A DNA stretch of 64,000 bases from Nocardioides psychrotolerans (GTDB taxonomy: Bacteria > Actinomycetota > Actinomycetes > Propionibacteriales > Nocardioidaceae). Shown piece by piece: positions 28,437 through 37,407 of the stretch. A program made the position numbers and the translations under genes. The stretch covers positions 1 to 64,000 of the forward strand of contig NZ_FOQG01000010.1 of NCBI RefSeq assembly GCF_900113685.1. Reading direction: 5' to 3'. How positions within the stretch are numbered: the stretch's first letter is position 1; each line of letters starts with the position of its first letter. Under the pieces are notes generated by a model. That model was not told the origin of the DNA. It saw nothing but the letters and a program-made list of their open reading frames with translations, and made no database searches.

Positions 28437-29567
28437 CTACTGGTACGGCGTCGTGCGGGCGACCGCGAGCGCGCGGGCCAGGTCGAAGGGGTGGCTCTGC
28501 TGGTGCAGCCAGGGGCGTCCGGTCCAGACGAACCCGTCCACGTGCTCGGCGGCGAGCGCGCGCACCCGTGCGGGCAGTCCCCAGGCGGGGGAGCCGACGT
28601 CGGCGGTCGGCGGGATCCCTAGCGTGACGCACCGCAGACCGGCCGGGGTGCGGCACGTGGCCGCGTCGTCGAACGGCCTGCCCCGCGGGTCGGCTGCCCA
28701 TTGCGCGTGGGTGAAGGGTCGACCGTTCTGGGTCGTGTCGACGACGAAGTGCTTGCCCGGGAGTCCGCGGGCGGCCAGCCCCGCGACCACCTCGGCGCCG
28801 TAGGAGACCTGCGACGACGTCGCGTCGTAGTGCGTGGTGTTCAGCGCGAAGCCGCGCACGTGCTCGACGCCGAGGTCGACGAGCAGTTGGACGGCATCGT
28901 CGACGTGCAGCCAGTCGGCGGCGCCGGCATCGAGGTAGACGTGCGTGTTCGGCAACGCGGCGAACGTGCGCGCGGCCCACGCGACGAGTTGCGACGGGAC
29001 CTTCGAGCCGCGCGGCGCGCACCGCGCGAACGGCCCGTCCGGCTGCAGCACCATGAGGGTGTGGGTCTCGCCGAGAGCGGAGGCGAAGCGGTTGATCCAG
29101 CGGCGGTAGCTGGCCTTCTCGGCCCTGGTAGGCAACCGCGTGCAGGCCTCCTGCTCCCACGGCATGACCCGGAAGACGGTCATCGGCACGAGCACCTCGG
29201 GGTCACCGCCGGTCGCCGTCGCCACGTAGTCGCGCACCTTGTCGGCGATCGTGTCGTCGCTGATCCAGTCGCCGAACCACTTGCTCTTCGGCTGCAGCGC
29301 GATCTTCGCGAGCAGCGTCTTCCGCTGACCGGTCGCCCGCTCGTAGGGCTCCCACACCAGCTCGGCCGCTCCGCGGTAGACGCCCCACGCCCTGCCCGCC
29401 AGGGGGTTGTCGGCGGAGGTGGTGGAGGTGGTGGAGGTGGGGGCGGCGGTCGTCGTGCCGACCTCCTGGTCGGGGGCCACCGCGGCCAGGGCAGCCAGCA
29501 GCGCCAGTGAGAGAACGAGTCGGCACAGCACTCGACCACGGTAGGGAACCAGGCCCCGCTCGCGCAT
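28437..29567 (-). CDS. Secreted glycoside hydrolase family 6-like protein
   Basis: The 376-aa protein begins with a signal peptide (about 14-30) and a Thr/Ser linker (TTTAAPTSTTSTTS) encoded by repeats of GGTGGAGGT on the plus strand. GH6 features follow: NPLAGRAWGVY, a central VLQPDGPFARC segment with Asp, NTHVYLDAGAADWL, and GFALNTTHYDATS, then HFVVDTTQNGRP and FVWTGRPW near the end. GH6 enzymes cut beta-1,4-glucan with an Asp catalytic acid. A separate catalytic or binding module is absent. Confidence 0.75.
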   Translation of the reverse strand: MRERGLVPYRGRVLCRLVLSLALLAALAAVAPDQEVGTTTAAPTSTTSTTSADNPLAGRAWGVYRGAAELVWEPYERATGQRKTLLAKIALQPKSKWFGDWISDDTIADKVRDYVATATGGDPEVLVPMTVFRVMPWEQEACTRLPTRAEKASYRRWINRFASALGETHTLMVLQPDGPFARCAPRGSKVPSQLVAWAARTFAALPNTHVYLDAGAADWLHVDDAVQLLVDLGVEHVRGFALNTTHYDATSSQVSYGAEVVAGLAARGLPGKHFVVDTTQNGRPFTHAQWAADPRGRPFDDAATCRTPAGLRCVTLGIPPTADVGSPAWGLPARVRALAAEHVDGFVWTGRPWLHQQSHPFDLARALAVARTTPYQ

Positions 29568-29724
29568 GGGTCAATCGGCTGATCTCGGCTGGTCCCCCCG
29601 GCGGCACGACGTTCTGCCGGAGGTCGTTCCTGGGGTGGTCAAACGTGTGGCCACCTGGGGGAGAGTGCTCTTGCGGACGGTGGTCGAGGTTCCCGCGGCC
29701 TCGGGATCGACCAACGAGCAGGCG
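29568..29724. other. Short intergenic stretch, no gene
   Basis: This 157-nt stretch separates the GH6 start from the fadD17 stop. I see no supported open frame, no KstR-like box and no strong hairpin. It should contain the GH6 promoter. Confidence 0.5.
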
Positions 29725-31296
29725 TCAGACCACGGCGTACGACGTGCCCCGAGGCTCACGCATCCACACGACGTCGCCGTCGGCCGAGGCGCCCTCCGCG
29801 CTGAGCTGTCGCTTGAGGACCTTGTTGGTGGCGGTGCGGGGGAGGGTGTCGACGATCCGGACATAGCGCGGCCAGGCCTTGGGCGACAGGTCCTCCTGCT
29901 CGGCGAGGAACGCCTCGAGCCCCACGGGATCGAGGGGCGACCGCAGGTCGACCGCGGCCATGACCTGGTCACCGACGGACTCGTCGGGCACGGCGTAGAC
30001 CGCGGCCTCGGAGATCGCGGGGTGACGCAGCAGGATCCGCTCGATGGGGGCGGCACCGAGGTTCTCCCCGTCGACGCGGAGCCAGTCGGCGGTGCGGCCG
30101 GCGAAGTAGACGAAGCCGTCGGCGTCGCGGTAGGCGAGGTCTCCGGACCAGTACATCCCGGCGCGCATCCGCTCGGCCTCGGCGTCGGGGTCCTTGTAGT
30201 AGCCCGAGAACGCGCCCGCGCCCTGGGTGTTGACCAGCTCACCGGTCGCCTGCTCGGCGTTGAGCAGCTCACCGCTCGCTCCGAACAGGGCGTCGACGGT
30301 CTCCTCCATCGACTCCGAGTGCAGCACCTTGACGCCGTCGAGCGGCAGGCCGAGGCTGCCGGGCGGCATCTCGGGCACGCGCTGGACGACCACGGCGTTC
30401 TCGGTGGAGGAGTAGGAGTCGACGACCAGGCAGCCGAAGCGCTTGCCGAAGGCCTCGATGTCCCGGTCGTTGGCCTCGTTGCCGAAGACGATCTGCAGCG
30501 GGTTGTCGGCGTCGTCGGGCTGCTCGGGCGTGCCCATGACGTAGGTCAGCGGCTTGCCGACGTAGTTGGCGTAGGTGGCGCCGTAGCGGCGCACGTCGGC
30601 CAGGAAGCCCGACGCGCTGAACTTCGGCGCCAGCGCGATCGTCGTGCCCGACGCGAGCGCCGGGCCCCAACCGGCCATGATCGCGTTGGAGTGGAACATC
30701 GGCATCGAGAGGTAGGCCGTGTGCGCAGGGCCGAGCCCGAACCGGTCGGACAGGAACAGTCCCGGGAACGCGATCTTGACCTGGGTCACGTTGACGGCCT
30801 TGGGATTGCCCGACGTGCCGGAGGTGAAGATCAGCATCATCAGCGTCTCCATCGTGACTTCGACGTCCGGCACCGGAGCCTCCGCGTGCGATGACAGCAG
30901 CGCCGCCCACTCCGGTGAGTCGACGCGCAGCACCGGGACGGTCACGTCCTCCAGCAGCCCGGCGTGGGACGCGTCGGTGACGACGACCTGGCAGTCCGAG
31001 CGACGCACGTCGTCGGCGAGCGCAGGGCCGCGGCGGGTGGTGTTCAGCCCGACCACGACATGGCCGCCGAGCGCGGCGCCGCCGAGCAGGAACGCGAACT
31101 CCGGGGTGTTGTCGAGCAGCACGCCGACGTGGGGCGGGGCGCCGGCCACCAGCAGCGAGGCCATCACCGCCGACCGCACGCAGGACTCCTGGACCACCTC
31201 GTCCCAGGTCCAGCAGTCGTCCCCGGACAACAGTCCGGGGTGGTTCTCCCCCCGTCGTGCCAACAGCTGGTTGCGGACCGTGATCTCGTCGCTCAT
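29725..31296 (-). CDS. fadD17: Sterol-associated acyl-CoA ligase FadD17
   Basis: This 523-aa ANL ligase has a P-loop LIFTSGTSGNPKAV (about 152-165), the adenylate-binding VDSYSSTENAVV and the hinge region GRTADWLRVDGENLGAAP, ending in NKVLKRQL with the catalytic Lys. The unusual PPHVGVLLDNTPEFAFLLG segment and the order fadE26-fadE27-fadD17 match Rv3504-Rv3506. Mycobacterial FadD17 activates C24-type steroid acids. Its ATG overlaps the fadE27 stop by one base, so the three genes form a single coupled operon. Confidence 0.87.
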   Translation of the reverse strand: MSDEITVRNQLLARRGENHPGLLSGDDCWTWDEVVQESCVRSAVMASLLVAGAPPHVGVLLDNTPEFAFLLGGAALGGHVVVGLNTTRRGPALADDVRRSDCQVVVTDASHAGLLEDVTVPVLRVDSPEWAALLSSHAEAPVPDVEVTMETLMMLIFTSGTSGNPKAVNVTQVKIAFPGLFLSDRFGLGPAHTAYLSMPMFHSNAIMAGWGPALASGTTIALAPKFSASGFLADVRRYGATYANYVGKPLTYVMGTPEQPDDADNPLQIVFGNEANDRDIEAFGKRFGCLVVDSYSSTENAVVVQRVPEMPPGSLGLPLDGVKVLHSESMEETVDALFGASGELLNAEQATGELVNTQGAGAFSGYYKDPDAEAERMRAGMYWSGDLAYRDADGFVYFAGRTADWLRVDGENLGAAPIERILLRHPAISEAAVYAVPDESVGDQVMAAVDLRSPLDPVGLEAFLAEQEDLSPKAWPRYVRIVDTLPRTATNKVLKRQLSAEGASADGDVVWMREPRGTSYAVV

Positions 31297-32423
31297 CAGA
31301 CCGGCTCGGAGGCGAGCACCTTCCCGATGGCCAGCGCCTGCTCGGTCGCCCCGCCGAAGAGGAACTCGAAGCGCTTGGCCGTGGTGAAGTAGCGGTGCGC
31401 CTCGCCGTCGAGGTCGATGCCGACGCCGCCGTGCACGTGCACCGTGGTGTGCGCCAGTCGGTGGCCCGCGTCGGCGGCCCAGAGCTTGGCCGTGGCGACC
31501 TCGACCTCGGCCGGCAGACCCTCGGAGAGACGCCAGGCGGCGTGCCAGAGCGTCAGACGCTGACCGAGCACGTCGATGTAGCCGTCGGCGAGACGCTGCG
31601 AGACGGCCTGGAAGGTGCCGATCGGGCGGCCGAACTGCTCACGCGTCTTCGCGTACGACGCGGTCAGGGCGAGCGCACCCTGCGTGACGCCGAGCTGCTC
31701 GGCGACCGAGCACACGGTCAGCAGCTGGCCGAGACGCTGCGCGGCCTCCCCGTTGATGGGCGCGTCCGCCGTCCCGAGCAGCTCGGCGGGGGCCGAGGTC
31801 AGGTCGACGCGGGCCACGACGTCGCCGTCGCTGGTGCGCTGCGCGACGCGCTCGACACCGGTCGTCGTGGGGTCGATGAGGAACACCCCGACGCCTTCGG
31901 GCGTGGTGGCGGTGACCAGGAGCAGGTCGGCGCTGGTCCCGGCCCGGACGATCGCCTTGGAGCCCGACAGGGTCCAGGCGTGCCCGCTCACGGTGGCGGT
32001 CAGGGTGGCGGTCACGGTCGGACGAGCGGGCAGGTGCGTGCGCTCCTCGGCGACCGCGGCTGTCAGGACGGTCACGCCCGACGCGGCCCCCGGCAGCCAG
32101 GCCGCCTGCTGCTCGGGGGTGCCGCGCTCGGCGAGCAGGAGGGCGGCGGCACCGTGCACCGCGAGGGGGACAGGGGCGACCGTGCGACCGACCTCGACGA
32201 GGACGCGGCACAGCTCGACCAGGCCCAGCCCGGCGCCGCCGTGCTGCTCGGGGACGGCGAGCGAGAGCAGGCCGGCCGAGGCCAGCTCGGCCCAGAGCGG
32301 GCGGTCGAAGCGGTCGCCGTCGGCCTCGACCTGCTTGAGCCGGTCAAGGCCGGTCTTGTCGGTGAGGATCTCGGCGGCGAGCGCCGCGGCCTCGTCCTGC
32401 TCGGGGGTGAAGGTGAAGTCCAT
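31296..32423 (-). CDS. fadE27: Acyl-CoA dehydrogenase FadE27 (ChsE5 subunit)
   Basis: The 375-aa protein is the second subunit of a two-gene-encoded alpha2beta2 acyl-CoA dehydrogenase (ChsE4-ChsE5 in M. tuberculosis). It shows the N-terminal helical domain (MDFTFTPEQDEAAALAAEIL), a diverged middle domain and ARTREQFGRPIGTFQAVSQRLAD (seen as KTREQFGRPIGTFQAV). The two subunits share the active sites. fadE26 precedes it by 19 nt and fadD17 overlaps it by 1 nt. Confidence 0.85.
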   Translation of the reverse strand: MDFTFTPEQDEAAALAAEILTDKTGLDRLKQVEADGDRFDRPLWAELASAGLLSLAVPEQHGGAGLGLVELCRVLVEVGRTVAPVPLAVHGAAALLLAERGTPEQQAAWLPGAASGVTVLTAAVAEERTHLPARPTVTATLTATVSGHAWTLSGSKAIVRAGTSADLLLVTATTPEGVGVFLIDPTTTGVERVAQRTSDGDVVARVDLTSAPAELLGTADAPINGEAAQRLGQLLTVCSVAEQLGVTQGALALTASYAKTREQFGRPIGTFQAVSQRLADGYIDVLGQRLTLWHAAWRLSEGLPAEVEVATAKLWAADAGHRLAHTTVHVHGGVGIDLDGEAHRYFTTAKRFEFLFGGATEQALAIGKVLASEPV

Positions 32424-32442
32424 GGTGTGGGTCCTGTCCTCG

Positions 32443-33630
32443 TCAGCGCTTGGCGGCGGGCAGGCCGAGGCCGACGTAGCCGATGATGTCGCGCTGGATC
32501 TCGTTGGTGCCGCCGCCGAAGGTCATGACGAGGGCGCTGCGGTGGAAGCGCTCGAGGCGTCCGGCGAGCACGGCGCCCTCGGAGGAGCCGGTGATGCCGG
32601 CGTTGGGACCCACGACCTCCATGAGGGAGCGGTAGACGTCGGTGGCGAGCTCGGAGCCGTAGATCTTGGTGGCCGACGCCTCGGCGGGGGAGAGTGGCAC
32701 GCCGGCGTCGGCATCGGCCGCGAGCTTCCAGTTGATCAGCGTGAGCATCTCGATCCGGGCGTGCGCACGGCCGAGGGCGATCTGCACCCACTCGGAGTCG
32801 ATGACCCGCTGGCCGTCGGGGTTCTTGGTCTGCTGCGCCCACTCGCGCACCAGCTTGAGCGACTGGGTCAGCGGCGCGGACGACGTGAGGGCCACGCGCT
32901 CGGCGTTGAGCTGGTTGGTCATCAGCGACCAGCCGCCGTTGAGGTCGCCGACGAGGTTGCCGGCAGGGACGCGGACGTCCTCGTAGTAGGTGGCGCTCGT
33001 GCCCACACCGGCCACGGTGTGGACCGGTGTGTAGGAGAAGCCCTCCGCGCCGGCCGGGACCATGATCATCGAGAGGCCCTTGTGGCGGGGGAGGTCGGCG
33101 TCGGTGCGGCAGGCCAGCCAGATCCAGTCGGCGTACTGGATCAGCGAGGTCCACATCTTCTGGCCGTTGATGACCCACTCGTCGCCCTCGCGGACGGCAC
33201 GCGTCGTGAGCGAGGCGAGGTCGGTGCCCGAGGCGGGCTCTGAGTAGCCGATCGAGAAGTGCAGCTCGCCGGCGAGGATCTTGGGGAGGAAGAACTCCTT
33301 CTGCTCCTCGGTGCCGTAGCGCATGATCGTCGGCCCGACGGTGTTGAGGGTCAGGTAGGGGATCGGCACGCCGAAGTCGGCGGCCACGTCGGTGAAGATC
33401 AGCTGCTCGATCATCGAGCGGGCCTGGCCGCCGTACTCCTGGGGCCAGCCGATGCCGAGCCAGCCGTCGGTGCCGAGCTGGCGGATGACCTCCTTGTAGA
33501 CCCCGGCCTCGCCGAACTCGCCGGTGGCCGAGGCCAGCCTGGCGCGTCGCTCGGGCGTCACCAGGGCTTCGAAGTACTCCTTGAGCTCTTCCTTGAGCCG
33601 GACGTGCTCGGGGTTCAGTGCGACGTGCAT
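32443..33630 (-). CDS. fadE26: Acyl-CoA dehydrogenase FadE26 (ChsE4 subunit)
   Basis: The 395-aa FAD-dependent dehydrogenase has the flavin-binding segments FSIGYSEPASGTDLASL (about 129-145) and MWTSLIQYADWIWLACRT, and the C-terminal FGGGTNEIQRDIIGYVGLGLP. With FadE27 it introduces the 24,25 double bond into the C27 side chain (known for the M. tuberculosis pair). It is first in the fadE26-fadE27-fadD17 operon, and a KstR-like box lies 53 nt upstream of its ATG. Confidence 0.87.
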   Translation of the reverse strand: MHVALNPEHVRLKEELKEYFEALVTPERRARLASATGEFGEAGVYKEVIRQLGTDGWLGIGWPQEYGGQARSMIEQLIFTDVAADFGVPIPYLTLNTVGPTIMRYGTEEQKEFFLPKILAGELHFSIGYSEPASGTDLASLTTRAVREGDEWVINGQKMWTSLIQYADWIWLACRTDADLPRHKGLSMIMVPAGAEGFSYTPVHTVAGVGTSATYYEDVRVPAGNLVGDLNGGWSLMTNQLNAERVALTSSAPLTQSLKLVREWAQQTKNPDGQRVIDSEWVQIALGRAHARIEMLTLINWKLAADADAGVPLSPAEASATKIYGSELATDVYRSLMEVVGPNAGITGSSEGAVLAGRLERFHRSALVMTFGGGTNEIQRDIIGYVGLGLPAAKR

Positions 33631-33675
33631 CGGTCTTCTCCTCGCCGGGCGGTCGGTGGCCCCATGACCACATGA

Positions 33676-33703
33676 CCAAAACTATAACGTGTTCTTGTTT
33701 TGG
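33676..33703. promoter_or_regulatory. KstR-like operator with extended symmetry, upstream of fadE26
   Basis: The core TATAACGTGTTCTT (33683-33696) has two mismatches to the consensus but is embedded in a longer inverted repeat with outer arms CCAAAAC (33676-33682) and GTTTTGG (33697-33703). It lies directly after the hydrolase stop (33706), so it may also end transcription from that operon. Confidence 0.8.
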
Positions 33704-33705
33704 TG

Positions 33706-34629
33706 TCAGGAGGCGCCGAGGTGCCGCTGGAGGAAGCGCACCTGGTGCTCGACGACCGCGTCGAACCATTGCTTGCCGGGCCACACGTCGAAGTGGTCGC
33801 ACGGGTAGTGGCGCACCTCGGCGCGCCCCTTGAACGCCGCCTTCATGGCGGCGTGCGGGGGAGCGCTGCGGTCGAAGTCCGCGACCTGCACGAGCATCGG
33901 GCAGGTCACCTGCGCGGCGAGCTTGCCCGGGCGATGTCCGCCCAGCTCCAGCCCTACTGCGGCGTCGACCTCGTTGACCCAGGTCGGCCCCGCGATCGAG
34001 AGGTAGTCCTCGTAGAGGCCGTCCAGGGTGAGCGCGGCGAGCTCCCCGGGCCGCCCGACCACCGGCATCGTGACGGCCGCCTTGCCGCGCCCACTCGCGA
34101 CCTTGCTGCGTACGCCGGCAGCGGTGGACCGCAGGATGGCGGACGGCTTGTGCGACTTGAGCGCGTGACGACCCGCGGCGATCCCGTCCACGAGTGGCGT
34201 GAGCGACACGACGGCCGCCACGTCGTCGCGACCTGCGGCGGCGGCGATGACGTGACCGCCGGCCAGCGACACGCCCCAGAGGACGATCCGTGACGGGTCG
34301 ACACCGGGCAGCGCGGCGGCCGCGGTCATCGCGGCGCGGTAGTCGGCGAGCTGGTCGGCCATCGACACCCGCTGGCGTGGGGACCCCTCGCTCGCCCCGA
34401 AGCCCCGGTAGTCGAAGGCCAGCACGTCGAGCCCCGCGTCGGCGAGACGTCGCGCGAAGGGCTCCAGGCCGGAGTCCTTGGTGCCCGCCAGCCCATGGGC
34501 CATCACGACGACGGGACGCCCGGCCGGCGCCGCGAAGGCGTCGCCCTCTCCCTCGCTCTGCCCCGGGAAGTGCCAGGCGTCGCAGGCCGTGCCCTGGGAG
34601 TCGAAGCGGACGGTGGTGTGGACGCTCAT
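33706..34629 (-). CDS. Alpha/beta hydrolase, last gene of FMO operon
   Basis: The 307-aa alpha/beta-hydrolase has VVVMAHGLAGTKDSGLEPFA (oxyanion HG, about 41-60), the nucleophile elbow WGVSLAGGH (GxSxxG, Ser about 119), and a late HFDVW with the catalytic His. The ATG at 34627-34629 overlaps the TetR-gene stop by 4 nt (ATGA). In the FMO-TetR-hydrolase order it may cleave the ester made by a Baeyer-Villiger-type reaction, which is an inference. Confidence 0.8.
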   Translation of the reverse strand: MSVHTTVRFDSQGTACDAWHFPGQSEGEGDAFAAPAGRPVVVMAHGLAGTKDSGLEPFARRLADAGLDVLAFDYRGFGASEGSPRQRVSMADQLADYRAAMTAAAALPGVDPSRIVLWGVSLAGGHVIAAAAGRDDVAAVVSLTPLVDGIAAGRHALKSHKPSAILRSTAAGVRSKVASGRGKAAVTMPVVGRPGELAALTLDGLYEDYLSIAGPTWVNEVDAAVGLELGGHRPGKLAAQVTCPMLVQVADFDRSAPPHAAMKAAFKGRAEVRHYPCDHFDVWPGKQWFDAVVEHQVRFLQRHLGAS

Positions 34630-35234
34630 GGCGTGGTCCTTCCGTAGATGGTGCGGAGCCAGATCTCGACGACCGCCGCCTGGATCTGGGGACGCGTGAG
34701 GGCGCCACCGAGGGCGAGCCGCTCGAGCATCCGGTCGTTGAGGTCGAGCAGGACGGCGGCGACGCTCGTGGCGTCGACGCCGTCGGGGGCGCGGCCCCCG
34801 GAGCGCTCGGCCACGATCATCGCCGCGACGGGGGCGACGAACGAGTGCCGGTCGCTGTCCCACAGCTCGCGGACCGCGGGGCTGGTGGCCTTCGCGTCGA
34901 GCATGGCGCGAAAGACGTGCTGGTGGCTCTCCCAGGCGTCGAAGAGGCCGTTGATGGTGGCGGCGATGTTGTCCTGCGGAGTCGCGTCGCCGGAGAGCTC
35001 GCCGGTGGCGACGAAGGCCTCGTCGTACATCTCCTCCATGAGGGCGGCGACCGCTGCCTGCTTGTTCTCGAAGTAGAAGTAGAACGCCGAGCGGGTCACC
35101 CCGGCGCGACGGGAGATCTCGGCGATGTTGATCGAGTCGAGCGTGCCCTCCTCGGGGCTGTGCTCGCGCAGGATCTCGTCGAGCGACTCCAGCAGGGCCG
35201 TGCGGCGCGCATCCCCACGCTGCGCCGTCCTCAT
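34626..35234 (-). CDS. TetR-family regulator within the FMO operon
   Basis: The true start is ATG 35232-35234 (MRTAQRG), giving 202 aa; the longer open frame upstream runs through the FMO gene and is spurious. The N-terminal helix-turn-helix is INIAEISRRAGVTRSAFYFYF (about 40-60), with the helices in typical TetR spacing. It overlaps both neighbours by 4 nt (ATGA at each end). Being inside the operon and facing a divergent SDR unit with an inverted repeat between, it probably autoregulates and controls the SDR genes. Confidence 0.85.
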   Translation of the reverse strand: MRTAQRGDARRTALLESLDEILREHSPEEGTLDSINIAEISRRAGVTRSAFYFYFENKQAAVAALMEEMYDEAFVATGELSGDATPQDNIAATINGLFDAWESHQHVFRAMLDAKATSPAVRELWDSDRHSFVAPVAAMIVAERSGGRAPDGVDATSVAAVLLDLNDRMLERLALGGALTRPQIQAAVVEIWLRTIYGRTTP

Positions 35235-36553
35235 CCGAGGACCCGGGCCCGTTCGAGACCGGCCGGGATCTCCTTGGTCCGCATGTCGTGCTCGTAGAGG
35301 AAGTAGTCGACCTGCTGGGTGTGCCGCGGTCGGTCGAGCACGTGGCCGGTGTACTTCTGCTGGTCGGCGACGATCACCCGCTCCATCTCGTCCACCGCGG
35401 GCAGCCGGTAGCGGCCGGCGGCGTAGGCCGCGAGCAGTCGCGCCTGGGACTCGACGAACGGGAAGAGCGTGGGCGTCGCCTGGGCGAAGCCCATGAACAC
35501 CAGGTCGTCGATGCCGGGCTTGAACATCCGCTTGAAGAGCGGGATCGCGTTGTCGGGCGCGCTGATGAACTCGGGGTCGAAGAACGGGAAGGTGATGTTG
35601 TAGCCGGTGGCGTAGACGATGATGTCGAAGTCGCTGCTGGTGCCGTCCTCGAAGTGGACGGTCTCCCCGTCGAGGCGGGCGACGTTCCCCTTCGGCGTGA
35701 TGTCGCCCGAGCCGAGGCGCAGCGGGAGCTCGACCGACTGGGTCGGGTGTGCCTCGAAGAACTTGTGGTTCGGCTTGGGCAGGCCATAGAGCTCGGGGTT
35801 GGACCCGGCCATGAACTGCATCTTCTGGAGGAACTTGCGCTGCCAGGCCAGCGGGAGGTACGGCGTGGTCACGTAGTACTTGTCGGCCGGCAGCCCGCCG
35901 GTGTACTTCGGCACGATCCAGGCGCTCGAGCGCGTCGAGAGGGTCAACTCGTTCTGCAGCGACTTGCTCGAGAGCTCGACCGCGATGTCGGCGGCTGAGT
36001 TGCCGAGCCCGACGACCAGGATCCGCTTCTTCGTGAAGTCCAGCGGGTCGCTCGGGTCGATGTAGTGGTGGGAGTGGATCGACTCGCCGGTGAACTCGCC
36101 GGGGAAGTCGGCCATCCGCGGGTCCCAGTGGTGACCGTTGGCCACGACGAGGAGATCGAAGTGCCGCGTGGCGCCGGCCTGGTCGAGGATCTCCCAGCCG
36201 ACGTCGGGCAGCCGCGTCGCACTGGTCACGCCGTTGCGGAACTCGATGCGCTCCTGGAGGTCGAACGCGGCGGCGTAGGACTCGAGGTAGGCCTTGATCT
36301 GGGTGTGGTGCGGGAAGTCGGGGTAGTCGTGCGGCATCGGGAAGTCCTTGAAGGACAGCCGGTGCTTCGAGGTGTCGATGTGCAGCGACCGATAGGCGCT
36401 GCTGTGACCGTTGGGGTTGCCGAAGGCCCAGTTGCCGCCGATCCGGTCGGAGCTCTCGAAGCAGGTGTAGTCGATGCCGTAGTCGCCGAGCATCTTGTTG
36501 GAGGTGAGTCCGCTGATGCCGGCGCCGATCACGGCGGTGGTGGGTCCGGGCAT
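35231..36553 (-). CDS. Flavin-containing / Baeyer-Villiger-type monooxygenase
   Basis: The start is set at ATG 36551-36553 (MPGPTTAV), giving 440 aa; the upstream frame covers the promoter. It has the FAD fold AVIGAGISGLTSNKML (about 7-22) and GGNWAFGN, the FMO fingerprint FTGESIHSHHY (FxGxxxHxxxY) and a second Rossmann motif VVGLGNSAADIAVEL for NADPH. Such enzymes insert oxygen into heteroatoms or ketones. The TetR and hydrolase genes follow with 4-nt overlaps. A role in steroid or other ketone breakdown is suggested by position only. Confidence 0.83.
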   Translation of the reverse strand: MPGPTTAVIGAGISGLTSNKMLGDYGIDYTCFESSDRIGGNWAFGNPNGHSSAYRSLHIDTSKHRLSFKDFPMPHDYPDFPHHTQIKAYLESYAAAFDLQERIEFRNGVTSATRLPDVGWEILDQAGATRHFDLLVVANGHHWDPRMADFPGEFTGESIHSHHYIDPSDPLDFTKKRILVVGLGNSAADIAVELSSKSLQNELTLSTRSSAWIVPKYTGGLPADKYYVTTPYLPLAWQRKFLQKMQFMAGSNPELYGLPKPNHKFFEAHPTQSVELPLRLGSGDITPKGNVARLDGETVHFEDGTSSDFDIIVYATGYNITFPFFDPEFISAPDNAIPLFKRMFKPGIDDLVFMGFAQATPTLFPFVESQARLLAAYAAGRYRLPAVDEMERVIVADQQKYTGHVLDRPRHTQQVDYFLYEHDMRTKEIPAGLERARVLG

Positions 36554-36627
36554 GCTGCTTGCCTTTCGCAGTGGCCCTCGTCGGGGGCTTGCCACGAGGT
36601 GTGACGCACGGCACGCTAGGCCCACAA

Positions 36628-36641
36628 TTGACACGCGTCAA
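36628..36641. promoter_or_regulatory. Inverted repeat, candidate TetR operator
   Basis: TTGAC-N4-GTCAA lies in the 116-nt gap between the divergent FMO and SDR starts. It is the clearest symmetry there and differs from the KstR consensus, so it is best assigned to the TetR protein encoded in the FMO operon. Confidence 0.6.
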
Positions 36642-36669
36642 CTCTGAGTCAGCTACGGGGGAGGTCCGC

Positions 36670-37407
36670 ATGGACACACAGATCGAGGACCGAGCACGGA
36701 TCGCCGTCGTGATCGGCGGTGCTTCCGGGATCGGCGCGGCGATCGCGGTGGCGCTGGGCGACGACGGCTGCATCGTGGTCGTGGCGGACCTGGCCACGAC
36801 GCCGGCCGTCGACATCACCGACGAGGCGTCCGTGGAGGCGTTGCTCGCGGGCGTGCTGGCCGAGCACGGACGGGTGGACGTGGTCGTCAACAGCGCCGGC
36901 GTGAGCACGTTGGGGCTGCTCACCGAGCTGGACGCAGCGGAGTTCCGTCGCGTGATCGACGTCAACCTGACCGGCGCCTTCCTGGTGCTCAAGCACGCGG
37001 GGCGCGTGGTCGCCGACGGGGGAGCGGTGATCTCGCTGACCTCGCTCAACGCCCGCCAGCCCGGCACCGGGATGGGTGCCTACTGTGCCGCGAAGGCCGG
37101 GCTCGCCATGTTGACCGAGGTCGCAGCCCTCGAGCTCGGCGCCCGCGGCGTGCGGGTCAACGCGATCTCGCCGGGGCTGGTGATCACGCCGCTGACCGCG
37201 CCGGCCATGGACATCGCCGGCATCGAGGACGACTACCTCGAGAACACGCCCCTGGGGCGTGCCGGCCTGCCCGAGGAGGTCGCCGAGGCGGCCGTCTACC
37301 TGGCCAAGGCCCGGTGGCTGACCGGCGAGGTGCTCGACCTCAACGGGGGAGCTCACCTGCGGCGCTACCCCGACATCCACGGGCACGTCATGAGGGCCTT
37401 CGGATGA
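36670..37407 (+). CDS. Short-chain dehydrogenase/reductase, divergent from FMO
   Basis: The start is ATG 36670 with GGGGGAGG about 10 nt upstream; the longer open frame covers the promoter. The 245-aa SDR has VIGGASGIGAAIA (cofactor Gly motif), VNSAG, and catalytic Ser plus YCAAK in LTSLNARQPGTGMGAYCAAK (about 124-143). It ends with an ATGA overlap with the next SDR. Substrate unknown; alcohol-ketone interconversion feeding the FMO is plausible. Confidence 0.78.
   Translation: MDTQIEDRARIAVVIGGASGIGAAIAVALGDDGCIVVVADLATTPAVDITDEASVEALLAGVLAEHGRVDVVVNSAGVSTLGLLTELDAAEFRRVIDVNLTGAFLVLKHAGRVVADGGAVISLTSLNARQPGTGMGAYCAAKAGLAMLTEVAALELGARGVRVNAISPGLVITPLTAPAMDIAGIEDDYLENTPLGRAGLPEEVAEAAVYLAKARWLTGEVLDLNGGAHLRRYPDIHGHVMRAFG

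Noticed and set aside
34626-37067. An 813-codon minus-strand frame that would fuse the TetR protein to a long N-terminal extension
   Set aside because: The first 610 or so codons are out of frame with the FMO gene, which has clear FAD and NADPH motifs. The TetR gene starts at 35234 with an ATGA overlap.
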